This document shows positions 1-7,081 of a DNA stretch of 64,000 nt, piece after piece. The notes below the pieces were generated by a model. That model saw only the letters and a list, made by a program, of their open reading frames with translations, made no database searches and was not told where the DNA came from. A program made the position numbers and the translations under genes. This DNA comes from a virus: positions 1 through 64,000 of IMG/VR virus record IMGVR_UViG_3300044641_005853; one strand, given 5' to 3'. Numbering within the stretch: the first letter of the stretch is position 1; each line of letters opens with the position of its first letter.

Positions 1-1
1 A

Positions 2-121
2 ATTTGTGATACTGTTTGTGATATTGTTGCCGATTGGTTGCCTGATGAAGATGATGGTGATGATAGATATGCTTGTGGTTGGAATGATTGTGTTGAAAAG
101 TTGAAGTTGAGGTTAAAATGA
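2..121 (+). CDS. C-terminal end of a small GWNDC-family protein (5' cut by window edge)
   Basis: The reading frame is open from base 2 and ends in TGA at 119-121; 39 codons are visible and the start lies outside the window. The visible end carries WLPDEDDG followed by GWNDCVEKLK. The same W-L, acidic linker, G-(W/Y)-x-D-C pattern closes the proteins at 4537-5334 and 5331-5531, so this is one member of a small paralogous family. The stop overlaps the next ATG (ATGA), as in most genes here. Function unknown. Confidence 0.7.
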   Translation: MCDTVCDIVADWLPDEDDGDDRYACGWNDCVEKLKLRLK

Positions 122-675
122 CTGAACGACTAAATCATAAACTTGATGTAAGCAAAATCAAAACACTCAAAGATGTAAAGAATGTCTTTGAGTGTATGAA
201 TTTGTATTCTTATGCTGAAGAAGACCACGAAAAGTATGAACTCCTCAAAGAGTATTTTACTATTCCAAATGAACCACAAGAACTTGTCGGATTCAAACTA
301 CCACGCAAGTCATTAGAAGAAATCTCACGGGAATTTGATGCGAAGATTGATAAACAGATTGAAGATGTAGAGTATAAGTTCGCACAACTCAAATATTACC
401 AAGAGTATCAGTTTAGTAAAAAGATTACCAGGATTATTGAGGATATTGAGTATGCTCGCAAGAATGGAAGTTTTCCAGCAAAATTAGATTACTCTAAACT
501 TACTGCGACTGGTAGTAATTTTACTTCCAGTTTGATAATCAAATCAGGTGGTAAAGAAGTTGGATATTATACATTCGGTAATGGATATTTGAAGTATTAT
601 ATGAATAAGAAACCGACTGCGATTGTTAGGTTCTTTATGAATAAACTTTTGGGTTTCCGTTGGGTAGACACTTGA
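118..675 (+). CDS. Hypothetical phage protein, 185 aa
   Basis: The ATG overlaps the previous stop by 4 bases. The middle (about residues 60-120) is charged and probably helical. The C-terminal third is basic and aromatic (residues about 150-185, ending FRWVDT). I do not recognise a domain. It is the last gene of its run: a hairpin and a new promoter follow immediately. Confidence 0.75.
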   Translation: MTERLNHKLDVSKIKTLKDVKNVFECMNLYSYAEEDHEKYELLKEYFTIPNEPQELVGFKLPRKSLEEISREFDAKIDKQIEDVEYKFAQLKYYQEYQFSKKITRIIEDIEYARKNGSFPAKLDYSKLTATGSNFTSSLIIKSGGKEVGYYTFGNGYLKYYMNKKPTAIVRFFMNKLLGFRWVDT

Positions 676-677
676 AG

Positions 678-722
678 AACTGGCCCAGGAGCATCCCACA
701 GGTGCTCCTTTTGGTCTATAAT
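678..722 (+). promoter_or_regulatory. Terminator-promoter module 1
   Basis: AACTGGCCCA (678-687) runs into a hairpin, AGGAGCA (687-693) with TGCTCCT (703-709), then TTTT and a -10 box TATAAT (717-722). The position 17 nt upstream of the -10 falls in the hairpin loop but reads TCCCAC, a poor -35. Nearly identical to the module at 1146-1191. Confidence 0.7.
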
Positions 723-744
723 GACTTCATACATCCAAATCTTT

Positions 745-1134
745 ATGATTTACTTCATCAGTGGGCATTTATCACTCACACAAGATGAGTTTGATATTCA
801 TTACAAACCTCTAATTGATGAGGCACTTTCTCACAATCACTCTTTTGTTGTTGGTGATGCGAAAGGTGCTGATACATTAGCACAGAATTATTTGTTTGGT
901 AAAACTGATAGAGTAGTTGTCTATCATATGTTTGAAACTCCAAGATATAATTCTGGGTTTCCTACCGAAGGTGGATTTCAAAGTGATGAGGAAAGAGATA
1001 TTGCTATGACTGATAATAGTGATAGGGATATTGCTTGGGTAAGAAAAGGTAGGGAAAAATCTGGAACTCAAAAAAACCTTGATAGAAGAAGTGATTTGAA
1101 ATATCGTCTTCTTTATTTGGGTGGAGATAGGTAG
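745..1134 (+). CDS. SLOG-like (DUF2493/YspA-type) nucleotide-binding protein
   Basis: I chose ATG 745 because an upstream in-frame ATG at 721 lies inside the -10 box, before the expected transcript start. The protein opens with a hydrophobic strand (MIYFISGH) and has VVGDAKGADTLAQ at about residues 33-45. This is the glycine-rich G-x-x-G-A-D-x-x-A signature of SLOG Rossmann-like proteins that bind nucleotide derivatives. A later S-G-T-x-x-N-x-x-R pattern fits the same family. The ligand and role in infection are unknown. It stands alone between two copies of the same terminator-promoter module. SLOG assignment is by motif only. Confidence 0.6.
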   Translation: MIYFISGHLSLTQDEFDIHYKPLIDEALSHNHSFVVGDAKGADTLAQNYLFGKTDRVVVYHMFETPRYNSGFPTEGGFQSDEERDIAMTDNSDRDIAWVRKGREKSGTQKNLDRRSDLKYRLLYLGGDR

Positions 1135-1145
1135 GACACTTGAAG

Positions 1146-1191
1146 AACTGGCACAGGAGCATCCCACAGGTGCTCCTTTTGGTTGTATAAT
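1146..1191 (+). promoter_or_regulatory. Terminator-promoter module 2
   Basis: AACTGGCACA (1146-1155), hairpin AGGAGCA (1155-1161)/TGCTCCT (1171-1177), T-tract, -10 box TATAAT (1186-1191). Nearly base-for-base repeat of the module at 678-722; the repeat as a whole spans about 1132-1200. Confidence 0.7.
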
Positions 1192-1212
1192 GACTTCATA
1201 AGAAACAAACCG

Positions 1213-1386
1213 ATGCACTACGAAACTGACATCATCATTCATCAGTATTCATCTGATGGAGATTTTTATTACAAACTCAAAGTCACAGATGTAATGAATA
1301 TGGATTACTACTATGATGGTAGTGCTTCTACACTTGATGATGTTATGGAATGTATTCAACTTCACCTCAAACAACACCAGAACTGA
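1213..1386 (+). CDS. Hypothetical small protein, 57 aa
   Basis: ATG 1213 lies 21 nt after the -10 box, the same distance used by related modules, so longer forms beginning inside the promoter are unlikely. Acidic and rich in tyrosine; no recognised domain. First gene of an overlapping run that continues to 3059. Confidence 0.65.
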   Translation: MHYETDIIIHQYSSDGDFYYKLKVTDVMNMDYYYDGSASTLDDVMECIQLHLKQHQN

Positions 1387-1387
1387 A

Positions 1388-1609
1388 ATGACCGACACAC
1401 AAAAACTCCAATTCCTTCTCACCAAACTTCAAGAAACTGCAGACAATAAGCATTGTTATGATGAATGTGGTGATGATTATTCTCCTTCAGACGCTGGAAA
1501 TTATGATGATGCTTTTGATGTGGGATTTGAGTATGGTGAAATCACATTTGCTCGTGATTTGCTCCAACAACTTAAACTTCAAACACAAATTGAACCTCAT
1601 TTGAAATGA
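1388..1609 (+). CDS. Hypothetical acidic protein, 73 aa
   Basis: Begins 1 nt after the preceding stop. The centre is acidic (SDAGNYDDAFDVGFEYGE). G-F-E-Y-G/A-x-x-x-A resembles F-K-F-G-A-E-L-A-F in the protein at 1984-2175, so the two may be distant paralogs. Function unknown. Confidence 0.65.
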   Translation: MTDTQKLQFLLTKLQETADNKHCYDECGDDYSPSDAGNYDDAFDVGFEYGEITFARDLLQQLKLQTQIEPHLK

Positions 1610-1791
1610 CTGACCAAGAAAAACTTTACAAACTCTGTATTCTTGAGTTGCTGATTGCGATTGATGAGGATGTAGTGGATTGGAGGAACTATCCTAAACT
1701 CTGGGAAGCAGTTAAACTTGCCGACAGAACTCTTGACATTTGGGCAGGAGACAATCTCAAACAAATGAAAGCAGAACTTGAAGAGGTGTAA
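1606..1791 (+). CDS. Hypothetical protein, 61 aa
   Basis: ATGA overlap with the preceding gene. Predicted mostly helical, with W-R-N-Y-P and a C-terminal K-A-E-L-E-E. No family recognised. Confidence 0.65.
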   Translation: MTDQEKLYKLCILELLIAIDEDVVDWRNYPKLWEAVKLADRTLDIWAGDNLKQMKAELEEV

Positions 1792-1798
1792 AAACTAA

Positions 1799-1987
1799 AT
1801 GAAATACAACATCAAAAAACAACAAATCATTCAAAATGAAGAAGATGGTTGGAGTTTTCAATTTTGGGAAGAAGTAGATTTTGTAAAAATTGTTTATTTT
1901 GAAGAACCACTTTCAAAAACAACAGAATTTCGTATTCCTAAAGATTGTGTAGAATATTTTATTGATGCTTTGGAGAACCTGAAATGA
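1799..1987 (+). CDS. Hypothetical protein, 62 aa
   Basis: Short gene 7 nt after the preceding stop and overlapping the next by 4 nt. It has alternating beta-like stretches (WSFQFWEEVDFVKIVYF). No family recognised. Confidence 0.6.
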   Translation: MKYNIKKQQIIQNEEDGWSFQFWEEVDFVKIVYFEEPLSKTTEFRIPKDCVEYFIDALENLK

Positions 1988-2175
1988 CTGACTTCTCTCA
2001 AGAACGATTTGTTGATTTAGGACAAACACTCTATGTTGAGTGGTTGAAAACTTGTTCTAATATGCAAAGTGCTACGGAACAAGAACGAAGGGAAATCTTT
2101 AAGTTCGGTGCTGAACTTGCATTTGAGGCAGCAGAAGAGTTTGCTAAAGTATTCCATCATCAAGAGGAGAACTGA
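1984..2175 (+). CDS. Hypothetical protein, 63 aa
   Basis: ATGA overlap with the preceding gene. Predicted helical with an A/E-rich C-terminal half (FGAELAFEAAEEFAKVF). Similar helix register to 1388-1609. Unknown function. Confidence 0.6.
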   Translation: MTDFSQERFVDLGQTLYVEWLKTCSNMQSATEQERREIFKFGAELAFEAAEEFAKVFHHQEEN

Positions 2176-2176
2176 A

Positions 2177-2503
2177 ATGACTATCAAAGCAACTGAACTT
2201 CTCAAACTCTTTGCCAAAGCAAAACAACTTGATTTAAGTGTTGAGGTTCGTGAGGACAAAGATGGTGATTATGTAATTCGTATCTATGAAATGTTCCGTC
2301 CAGAAAACTTTGATGAAAAGGTAGTCATCACTCAAAAAGGTGATAGTGATTGGGATAAGGGTGATTATAGTTTTGATTATATGATGGATGTTCTTGATCG
2401 AATGTTGGAAGAAAAACGACAAGAGAAAATCAAAGAACAAAAACGACAAGAACTTCTTGCTCGTTTGACTGATTTTGAAAAGGACTTGCTTGGAGTAAAA
2501 TGA
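2177..2503 (+). CDS. Hypothetical protein with charged C-terminal helix, 108 aa
   Basis: Start ATG 2177 follows the previous stop by 1 nt. An N-terminal alpha/beta part (residues about 1-65) is followed by a long K/E/R/Q helix and the ending LTDFEKDLLGVK. The next gene ends in the similar LTDDELKQLGVR after a similar charged helix, so the tails look related. Confidence 0.65.
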   Translation: MTIKATELLKLFAKAKQLDLSVEVREDKDGDYVIRIYEMFRPENFDEKVVITQKGDSDWDKGDYSFDYMMDVLDRMLEEKRQEKIKEQKRQELLARLTDFEKDLLGVK

Positions 2504-2838
2504 CTATCAAAAAAATCAAAGTCAAAGAAATTCAAAAGTATTATGGGGACTTTGACGGAACTCTTGAAAGTATTATTATCGCACTTCAAGCAGAATTAGA
2601 TGCTGGTTGGGAGGGAATTGAGAGTGATTGGGAATGGGATTATGGTGGTGAAAAATACATCGAATATTATCTCTACAAACATCGTGAAGAAACCGATAAA
2701 GAGTATGAGAAACGAATGAAACAACTGGAGAAAGAAAAGGCAGACAAGACAAAAGCAAAAGAACGAAAACTTCAACAACTCAAGAAAGACCTTGCTTCCT
2801 TGACTGATGATGAACTCAAACAACTTGGGGTAAGATGA
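2500..2838 (+). CDS. Conserved-type phage hypothetical protein, 112 aa
   Basis: ATGA overlap. N-terminal half contains YGDFDGTLESI and GWEGIESDWEW, a pattern I recall from hypothetical proteins of several phages. The C-terminal half is a lysine/glutamate coiled-coil-like helix ending LGVR. No biochemical role known to me. Confidence 0.65.
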   Translation: MTIKKIKVKEIQKYYGDFDGTLESIIIALQAELDAGWEGIESDWEWDYGGEKYIEYYLYKHREETDKEYEKRMKQLEKEKADKTKAKERKLQQLKKDLASLTDDELKQLGVR

Positions 2839-3059
2839 CCAAATACCGAATCGTAAAAAGAAACAACTATCAAACCTATTGCTACTTCGCACAGAAGAAA
2901 GTGCTGTGGTGGTGGGTTGATTTGCCTACACATTCTTGTAGTTCTTACGGAGACTTTGAGTGCTGTGAAACACCATCTCATAATTTGAATTTAGTTGAGA
3001 AGTATATTGAGCAGGTGATGTTCAAAAACCAAGATACTGTGGTGAAAGTTTATGGGTAA
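2835..3059 (+). CDS. Hypothetical cysteine/aromatic-rich protein, 74 aa
   Basis: ATGA overlap. Contains VLWWWVDLP and C-x(7)-C-C with nearby histidines, which could bind a metal, though no standard zinc-finger spacing is present. Last gene before the homing endonuclease block. Confidence 0.6.
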   Translation: MTKYRIVKRNNYQTYCYFAQKKVLWWWVDLPTHSCSSYGDFECCETPSHNLNLVEKYIEQVMFKNQDTVVKVYG

Positions 3060-3065
3060 ATAACT

Positions 3066-3170
3066 TATAAATAATATGTCTGTTGAAACCGCAATCTCTA
3101 CGGACAGATTAGGTGCTCTTATGAGCACCTTTTCTATTATAAATAATAATGCGGTTTCAATAGAATAGAA
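3066..3170 (+). promoter_or_regulatory. Late promoter nested in an inverted repeat before a homing endonuclease gene
   Basis: Order of parts: late box TATAAATA (3066-3073); left arm TTGAAACCGCA (3083-3093); hairpin GGTGCTC/GAGCACC (3112-3129) plus TTTTC; second late box TATAAATA (3138-3145); right arm TGCGGTTTCAA (3150-3160); ATG at 3171. The two arms are perfect 11-bp complements. An mRNA entering from upstream would fold the right arm against the left, close to the start codon. One starting at the inner late promoter (about 3151) lacks the left arm. T4 I-TevI has this logic; its use here is inferred. Confidence 0.7.
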
Positions 3171-3854
3171 ATGACTTCACAAAGTCCAAAAATATACTTG
3201 TATAAAATTACCTTTGAAGAAGTTCCATATTACTATTATGGAGTTCATAAGGAAAAATATTTTAATGATGATTATTGGGGTTCTCCAAAAACAAATAAAT
3301 GGTGTTGGGAACTTTATACACCAAAGAAACAAATACTCCAATACTTTGATTTCAACGATAATGGTTGGATAGAGGCACAAGAAGTTGAAAAAAGAATAAT
3401 CAAACCAGTTTATAATCAAGATAAATGGTGTTTGAATGAGAGTTGTGGTGGATATTTCTCTCTCAATACTTTAAGTATTGGTGGACAAAAAGGAGGAGAA
3501 AGAGCAAAAGAACTTGGTGTTGGATTTTTTGCTATGAGTGAAGAAGAAAAATTCCAAGCAAGAAGTAAAGTAGGTAAAAGTGGAGCAGGTGGTAGAAAAA
3601 TAAAAGAACTTGGGATTGGTGTTTGTGGATTAACATTAGAGCAAAGAAGAAATCTTGGATTAAAAACCAAAGAACTTGGTGTGGGTATATGTGGATTGAC
3701 CATAGAAGAACGAAGAGAAATTTCAAAAATTGCAAATTCTCAAAGATGGGAATGTTATGAAACTGGTTATGTATCCACTGCTGCTGGTGTTGTTGCGTAT
3801 CAAAAAGCAAGAGGGATAAACACATCAAAAAACAATAGACGCAGAATATCATAA
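3171..3854 (+). CDS. Putative homing endonuclease (divergent GIY-YIG-like), 227 aa
   Basis: N-terminal domain (residues about 1-95) begins IYLYKITF and YYYYGVHK, a degenerate GIY-YIG-like opening. A conserved-looking E in W-I-E-A-Q-E-V-E-K-R and W-C-L-N-E-S-C-G-G follow. Three repeats of about 30 residues follow (KELGVGF, KELGIGVCGLTLEQRR, KELGVGICGLTIEERR), the NUMOD-like DNA-binding repeats typical of phage homing endonucleases. The C-terminal 36 residues reappear as a fragment at 6670-6777. Expected role: cutting intronless or vacant sites in related phage DNA to spread itself. Gene isolated between a nested late promoter and a terminator-promoter module. Target site unknown. Confidence 0.65.
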   Translation: MTSQSPKIYLYKITFEEVPYYYYGVHKEKYFNDDYWGSPKTNKWCWELYTPKKQILQYFDFNDNGWIEAQEVEKRIIKPVYNQDKWCLNESCGGYFSLNTLSIGGQKGGERAKELGVGFFAMSEEEKFQARSKVGKSGAGGRKIKELGIGVCGLTLEQRRNLGLKTKELGVGICGLTIEERREISKIANSQRWECYETGYVSTAAGVVAYQKARGINTSKNNRRRIS

Positions 3855-3866
3855 AGACACTTTCCA

Positions 3867-3912
3867 AACTGGAACACGGGCACTTGAAAACGAGTGCCCT
3901 TTGTCGTATAAT
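3867..3912 (+). promoter_or_regulatory. Terminator-promoter module 3 with -35 in hairpin loop
   Basis: AACTGGAACA (3867-3876); stem GGGCACT (3878-3884) with AGTGCCC (3893-3899); the -35 TTGAAA (3884-3889) begins at the last stem base and fills the loop. The spacer is exactly 17 nt and the -10 is TATAAT (3907-3912). A short TTTG follows the hairpin. Confidence 0.75.
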
Positions 3913-3936
3913 GACTTTATGAAACAACCAACTCAA

Positions 3937-4296
3937 ATGAAAGACCTTGAACTCGGACAAATGATTTTCGGTAATCCCACAGAGGAATATAGTGTTCCTC
4001 GTGAGAAATGGATGGGTGGTCCATTCCAAATCCTAATTGATGCGATCACAGAAAAGACAGGAGAAAAGGATTATGGATACACTCCACATTTCTCCAACGA
4101 CTTTTTTACTATGCGTCCTTATTATTGGGGTGATGAAGAAGATGAAATGGATAAACCTAACTTTGAAATCCCAAGTGAAAACTTCCGTTTGACTTGGTAT
4201 AAGTATCCTTTTAGGAGTTCTTATGCGAGTGAGAAACTTACTCCAAAGAGATGGAATGATTTGGTTCAAAAATGTATTAAGAGTTTGGAAGAATGA
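3937..4296 (+). CDS. Hypothetical protein, 119 aa
   Basis: Start ATG 3937 sits 24 nt after the -10 box, as in sibling modules; an in-frame ATG at 3919 would make a leaderless message. The protein is rich in aromatics and acidic residues (YYWGDEEDEMDKP). I recognise no domain. Confidence 0.6.
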   Translation: MKDLELGQMIFGNPTEEYSVPREKWMGGPFQILIDAITEKTGEKDYGYTPHFSNDFFTMRPYYWGDEEDEMDKPNFEIPSENFRLTWYKYPFRSSYASEKLTPKRWNDLVQKCIKSLEE

Positions 4297-4544
4297 CTAA
4301 ACATCCAACCAACAACTGGAACTTTCACGATGACGCAGAGGATGCCTTTGTAAAGTGGTTTAATGACTTTTATAGTCCTTATACCTTTCGTTCTGAATGG
4401 TTTTACGGGGACTGTAAAGTAGAAGACGAAAAGACCCGTGAGGACATTATGTATGGTTGGATACACACATCTTTTGTTGCTGGTTGGGAAGCAGCAAACT
4501 ATGCTAAACTGGAGGAGGAAGTAGGACTTACTGATAATGAGTGA
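4293..4544 (+). CDS. Hypothetical protein, 83 aa
   Basis: ATGA overlap with the gene before. Contains WNFHDDAEDAFVKWF and a C-terminal FVAGWEAANYAKLEEE helix. This G-W-E-A-A pattern recalls the ends of other small genes in this run. Function unknown. Confidence 0.6.
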   Translation: MTKHPTNNWNFHDDAEDAFVKWFNDFYSPYTFRSEWFYGDCKVEDEKTREDIMYGWIHTSFVAGWEAANYAKLEEEVGLTDNE

Positions 4545-5334
4545 TATAATTTACTACAAAAATGGTGAGGAAACATACCGTATTTCTCCTCCAACTCCTG
4601 GAACCAAATGTCCTGAAACCAAACTTGAAATCAAAATGACTGAAACCGACATCTCAAAAGTTCTCATAGAGGGAGACTACGCAACCATTATGGGTGTGAA
4701 GTATAAGAGAGTAGAAGAACAAGAATTCACACTTGAACTCACACTTGACGAACTTCACATGCTTGATAAGTATGTTGAATATTGTGAAGAAACAAAAGAG
4801 TTTTTTGATAAACTCAAGAATGCTTATCCTAAACAAAAATCACCAGTAGAAGAAGCATATAAGAATACCTTTGGAGATTATCCTGATATGGTACATAATC
4901 TCAATTCATTCTCAATATTCCAGAAGGGTTATGAGGCAGCACAATCAAAGAATGTTGAACCTTATTGTCCAGATGAACCTGATTGGTATGATGAAGTAGA
5001 ACATGATGAGAAGGACAATCCTCCTTATCGTATCACTGATGAAGTTGTGAATAAAATGCTGAAGGAATGGGAAGAAAATCCCCCAGACTTTTTGAAGTTT
5101 GAAATGGGCAAAACTCTGGAAGATTTGATTACTCGGTGGTGGTTGGATATTCATACAGTCCATAAAGATTGGGATGTTCCAACTTATGTTGATGATTTGA
5201 TTGACCAAATTCAGTTGTGGTTGCCGAAAGAACAATCGCACGAAGGAACACAAGATGCTTCTGTAATTGACTTGGTAGACGGATATAATGACTGCCTCAC
5301 CAAAATCAAATCAAAATTGAGGAATAAAAAATGA
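4537..5334 (+). CDS. Hypothetical protein with GYNDC tail, 265 aa
   Basis: One of the largest unrecognised genes of the left region; overlaps the previous gene by 8 nt and the next by 4. Residues 90-115 (NTFGDYPDMV) and 120-135 (FQKGYEAAQ) resemble the repeated helical pieces in neighbouring small proteins. The C-terminus (LPKEQ to DGYNDCLTKIKSKLR) matches the family ending also seen at 1-121 and 5331-5531. It may be a fusion of several small family units. Function unknown. Confidence 0.65.
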   Translation: MSDIIYYKNGEETYRISPPTPGTKCPETKLEIKMTETDISKVLIEGDYATIMGVKYKRVEEQEFTLELTLDELHMLDKYVEYCEETKEFFDKLKNAYPKQKSPVEEAYKNTFGDYPDMVHNLNSFSIFQKGYEAAQSKNVEPYCPDEPDWYDEVEHDEKDNPPYRITDEVVNKMLKEWEENPPDFLKFEMGKTLEDLITRWWLDIHTVHKDWDVPTYVDDLIDQIQLWLPKEQSHEGTQDASVIDLVDGYNDCLTKIKSKLRNKK

Positions 5335-5531
5335 AACTTCACGAACGACTTACGGAATGGTATTATACTCACGATGCCGTTCAATCTGGTGATGTAATCG
5401 CAAATGAGATTGTGAATGTCGTGAAGGAATGGTTGAAAAACTATCATAAAGAAGACACCAACAAATACGATTTTGACTATTTCAGTGGATGGGCAGATTG
5501 TATTGATATTTTAGAGAGGGATTTACGATGA
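5331..5531 (+). CDS. Small GWADC-family protein, 66 aa
   Basis: ATGA overlap. Shows VVKEWLKNYH, an acidic linker, then SGWADCIDILERDLR, the same arrangement as the ends of 1-121 and 4537-5334. It is directly downstream of its paralog, consistent with tandem duplication. Function unknown. Confidence 0.65.
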   Translation: MKLHERLTEWYYTHDAVQSGDVIANEIVNVVKEWLKNYHKEDTNKYDFDYFSGWADCIDILERDLR

Positions 5532-5719
5532 CTGAACGAAACTTTACAAAAGAACTCCTATACTCATATTATGCTGATATGGAAGGTGGAGATGATGTTG
5601 AGAGCATTGATTATCGTTCTTTGATACATATCATCACCGAACTTCATAGGAGGATTGAGAAACTTGAAAGGAAGTTAGAAAAGCAGGAAGAGTATGCTAT
5701 GGAGCAAAATGAACAATGA
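5528..5719 (+). CDS. Hypothetical coiled-coil protein, 63 aa
   Basis: ATGA overlap. C-terminal half reads ELHRRIEKLERKLEKQEEY, a clear heptad-like coiled coil. It overlaps the next gene by 11 nt. Unknown function. Confidence 0.6.
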   Translation: MTERNFTKELLYSYYADMEGGDDVESIDYRSLIHIITELHRRIEKLERKLEKQEEYAMEQNEQ

Positions 5720-6287
5720 TATGCCGTGGGTCAATCTCACACAAGAAGAAGTAGAAGAACTCCGCAACAAAAAACACGAACTCACTGAATACGGCAAACA
5801 GAGGTTGAAAGAACTTATCTACAAACAGGATATGAAAAAAATGGAAGATGCTGCAAAAAATCTTGTTCTTGAAAATCTCACGCATGAAGAAATGTTGGAA
5901 ATTGCTGAAAAAAGAGAGGCAGAAAACAAAGCACTTGCTACTCTTGATGAACTTTATGAGAAGCACGGTGATGCCATGTTGAAACTTGCAGAGATTGAAA
6001 AGGATGAATGGGAACGTAGAGAACGTGCTGATACTGTCCTGCGACGATATAATCACTTTTATAATGAAGAATGTTCTGGTCTTCCTCACGGGACACCAAT
6101 CACACCAGAACATATGCAGGCACTTACTCTTGAATGTATGATTGATGCTCTCATGTGCGAAAATCTAAATGTAGAGTATAATGTGATTGCGATTGATGAC
6201 ATCAAGGATTTGATTGAAGGATTGTATCGGCAGAGTGATGAGTTTTTGGAACGAGTGAGGAAACTGAAAGAGCAGAATAATGGATGA
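5709..6287 (+). CDS. Hypothetical helical protein, 192 aa
   Basis: Start ATG 5709 (MNNDMPWVNLTQEE) fits the overlap style of the run better than an upstream alternative start. Highly charged and helical; contains the repeat-like phrases LTQEEVEELR and LTHEEMLEIAEKRE. A more ordered section follows (GTPITPEHMQALTLECM). No family recognised. Confidence 0.65.
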   Translation: MNNDMPWVNLTQEEVEELRNKKHELTEYGKQRLKELIYKQDMKKMEDAAKNLVLENLTHEEMLEIAEKREAENKALATLDELYEKHGDAMLKLAEIEKDEWERRERADTVLRRYNHFYNEECSGLPHGTPITPEHMQALTLECMIDALMCENLNVEYNVIAIDDIKDLIEGLYRQSDEFLERVRKLKEQNNG

Positions 6288-6573
6288 ATCATACTATCAG
6301 TATTATGTGATTGATTATTATGCGACTGGAGAAGGTCGTTCCATTTGGTTGATGATTTGTCCGAATAACTCTCCATCATATCCACAGGATTATCTACAAA
6401 ACCGATGGGAGAAGTTTGTAAATGTAGAGTACTATTTGTACGGGACAGAAAAACTCACAGAAGAAGAGTTTATGAAGAAGTATCGTGTGTTTATGCCAGG
6501 ACACATTAAGAATACTATTGAAGAGAAAAGTATGAGTATCTGGCAATCACATTATCATTTTAATCGTTCATAA
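6280..6573 (+). CDS. Hypothetical protein, 97 aa
   Basis: Overlaps the previous gene by 8 nt. Tyrosine-rich N-terminus (SYYQYYVIDYYATGEGRS) with beta-strand character, then a helical stretch. Unknown function. Confidence 0.6.
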   Translation: MDESYYQYYVIDYYATGEGRSIWLMICPNNSPSYPQDYLQNRWEKFVNVEYYLYGTEKLTEEEFMKKYRVFMPGHIKNTIEEKSMSIWQSHYHFNRS

Positions 6574-6689
6574 TGAAACCACTACCAGATAAAAGAGAAT
6601 TGGATATTATGTGGACTGTTGCCACCTCAACCAGTATTGAAACTGGCACAAGACCCCACCACGGTTTCGCAAAAATGGAAATGTCTTGA
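6573..6689 (+). pseudogene. Truncated small gene interrupted by an endonuclease relic
   Basis: ATG 6573 overlaps the preceding stop (TAATG). The frame runs MKPLPDKRELD through GTRPHHGFAKM, then stops 38 codons in, exactly where sequence homologous to the 3' end of the 3171-3854 endonuclease begins in another frame. PHHGFAKM looks like the middle of a longer phage protein, so I infer the original 3' part was lost when the endonuclease segment arrived. It could instead be a genuine 38-residue peptide. Confidence 0.4.
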
Positions 6690-6777
6690 AACTGGTTATG
6701 TTAGTAATGCTGGTGGACTTTCTCAATATCAAAAGGCACGAGCAATAGATACTTCCAAAAGAGTTAGAATATCATAA
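6670..6777 (+). pseudogene. Remnant of homing endonuclease C-terminus
   Basis: In frame from 6670, 35 codons read QKWKCLETGYVSNAGG and end KRVRIS before TAA. The end of the 3171-3854 endonuclease reads QRWECYETGYVSTAAG and ends NRRRIS. Homology continues past the stop through the hairpin and TATAAT of the following module. This is a duplicated and decayed segment, not an intact gene; no start or catalytic domain remains. Confidence 0.75.
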
Positions 6778-6789
6778 GGACACTTCCCA

Positions 6790-6835
6790 AACTGGAACAA
6801 GGGCACTTGAAACCTAGTGCTTTTTGTTGTATAAT
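6790..6835 (+). promoter_or_regulatory. Terminator-promoter module 4 with -35 in hairpin loop
   Basis: AACTGGAACA (6790-6799); stem GCACT (6803-6807)/AGTGC (6816-6820) then TTTTT; -35 TTGAAA (6807-6812), 17-nt spacer, -10 TATAAT (6830-6835). Homologous to the module at 3867-3912, copied with the endonuclease remnant. Confidence 0.75.
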
Positions 6836-6859
6836 GATTTTATGAAAGATAAACCACCT

Positions 6860-7081
6860 ATGGAAAAAAAGTTATGTGTTAGTTGCAAGTATTATCGTAA
6901 GGATTGGTTGGGTCATCTATTTGGATTTGGACACCGACACGATACTTGCACTTCTCCAAATACTTCCACAAATCTTGTAACTGGCAACGAAAGTAGGTTT
7001 TGTGATATGCTCCGTGCTAAATGCTGGGAATCACTTGATTATTCTTGTGGTTCTGATGGTAAGTTCTGGGAGGCAAAATGA
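6860..7081 (+). CDS. Hypothetical cysteine-rich (possible zinc-binding) protein, 73 aa
   Basis: ATG 6860 lies 24 nt after the -10 box; an upstream in-frame start would overlap the promoter. Begins MEKKLCVSCKYYRKDW with C-x-x-C, and further Cys/His follow (GHRHDTC, FCDMLRAKC). This suggests a small metal-binding fold. Function unknown. Confidence 0.6.
   Translation: MEKKLCVSCKYYRKDWLGHLFGFGHRHDTCTSPNTSTNLVTGNESRFCDMLRAKCWESLDYSCGSDGKFWEAK

Noticed and set aside
721-744. ATG 721 as the start of the SLOG-like gene
   Set aside because: It overlaps the -10 box, so it would not be in the transcript; the core fold begins at ATG 745.
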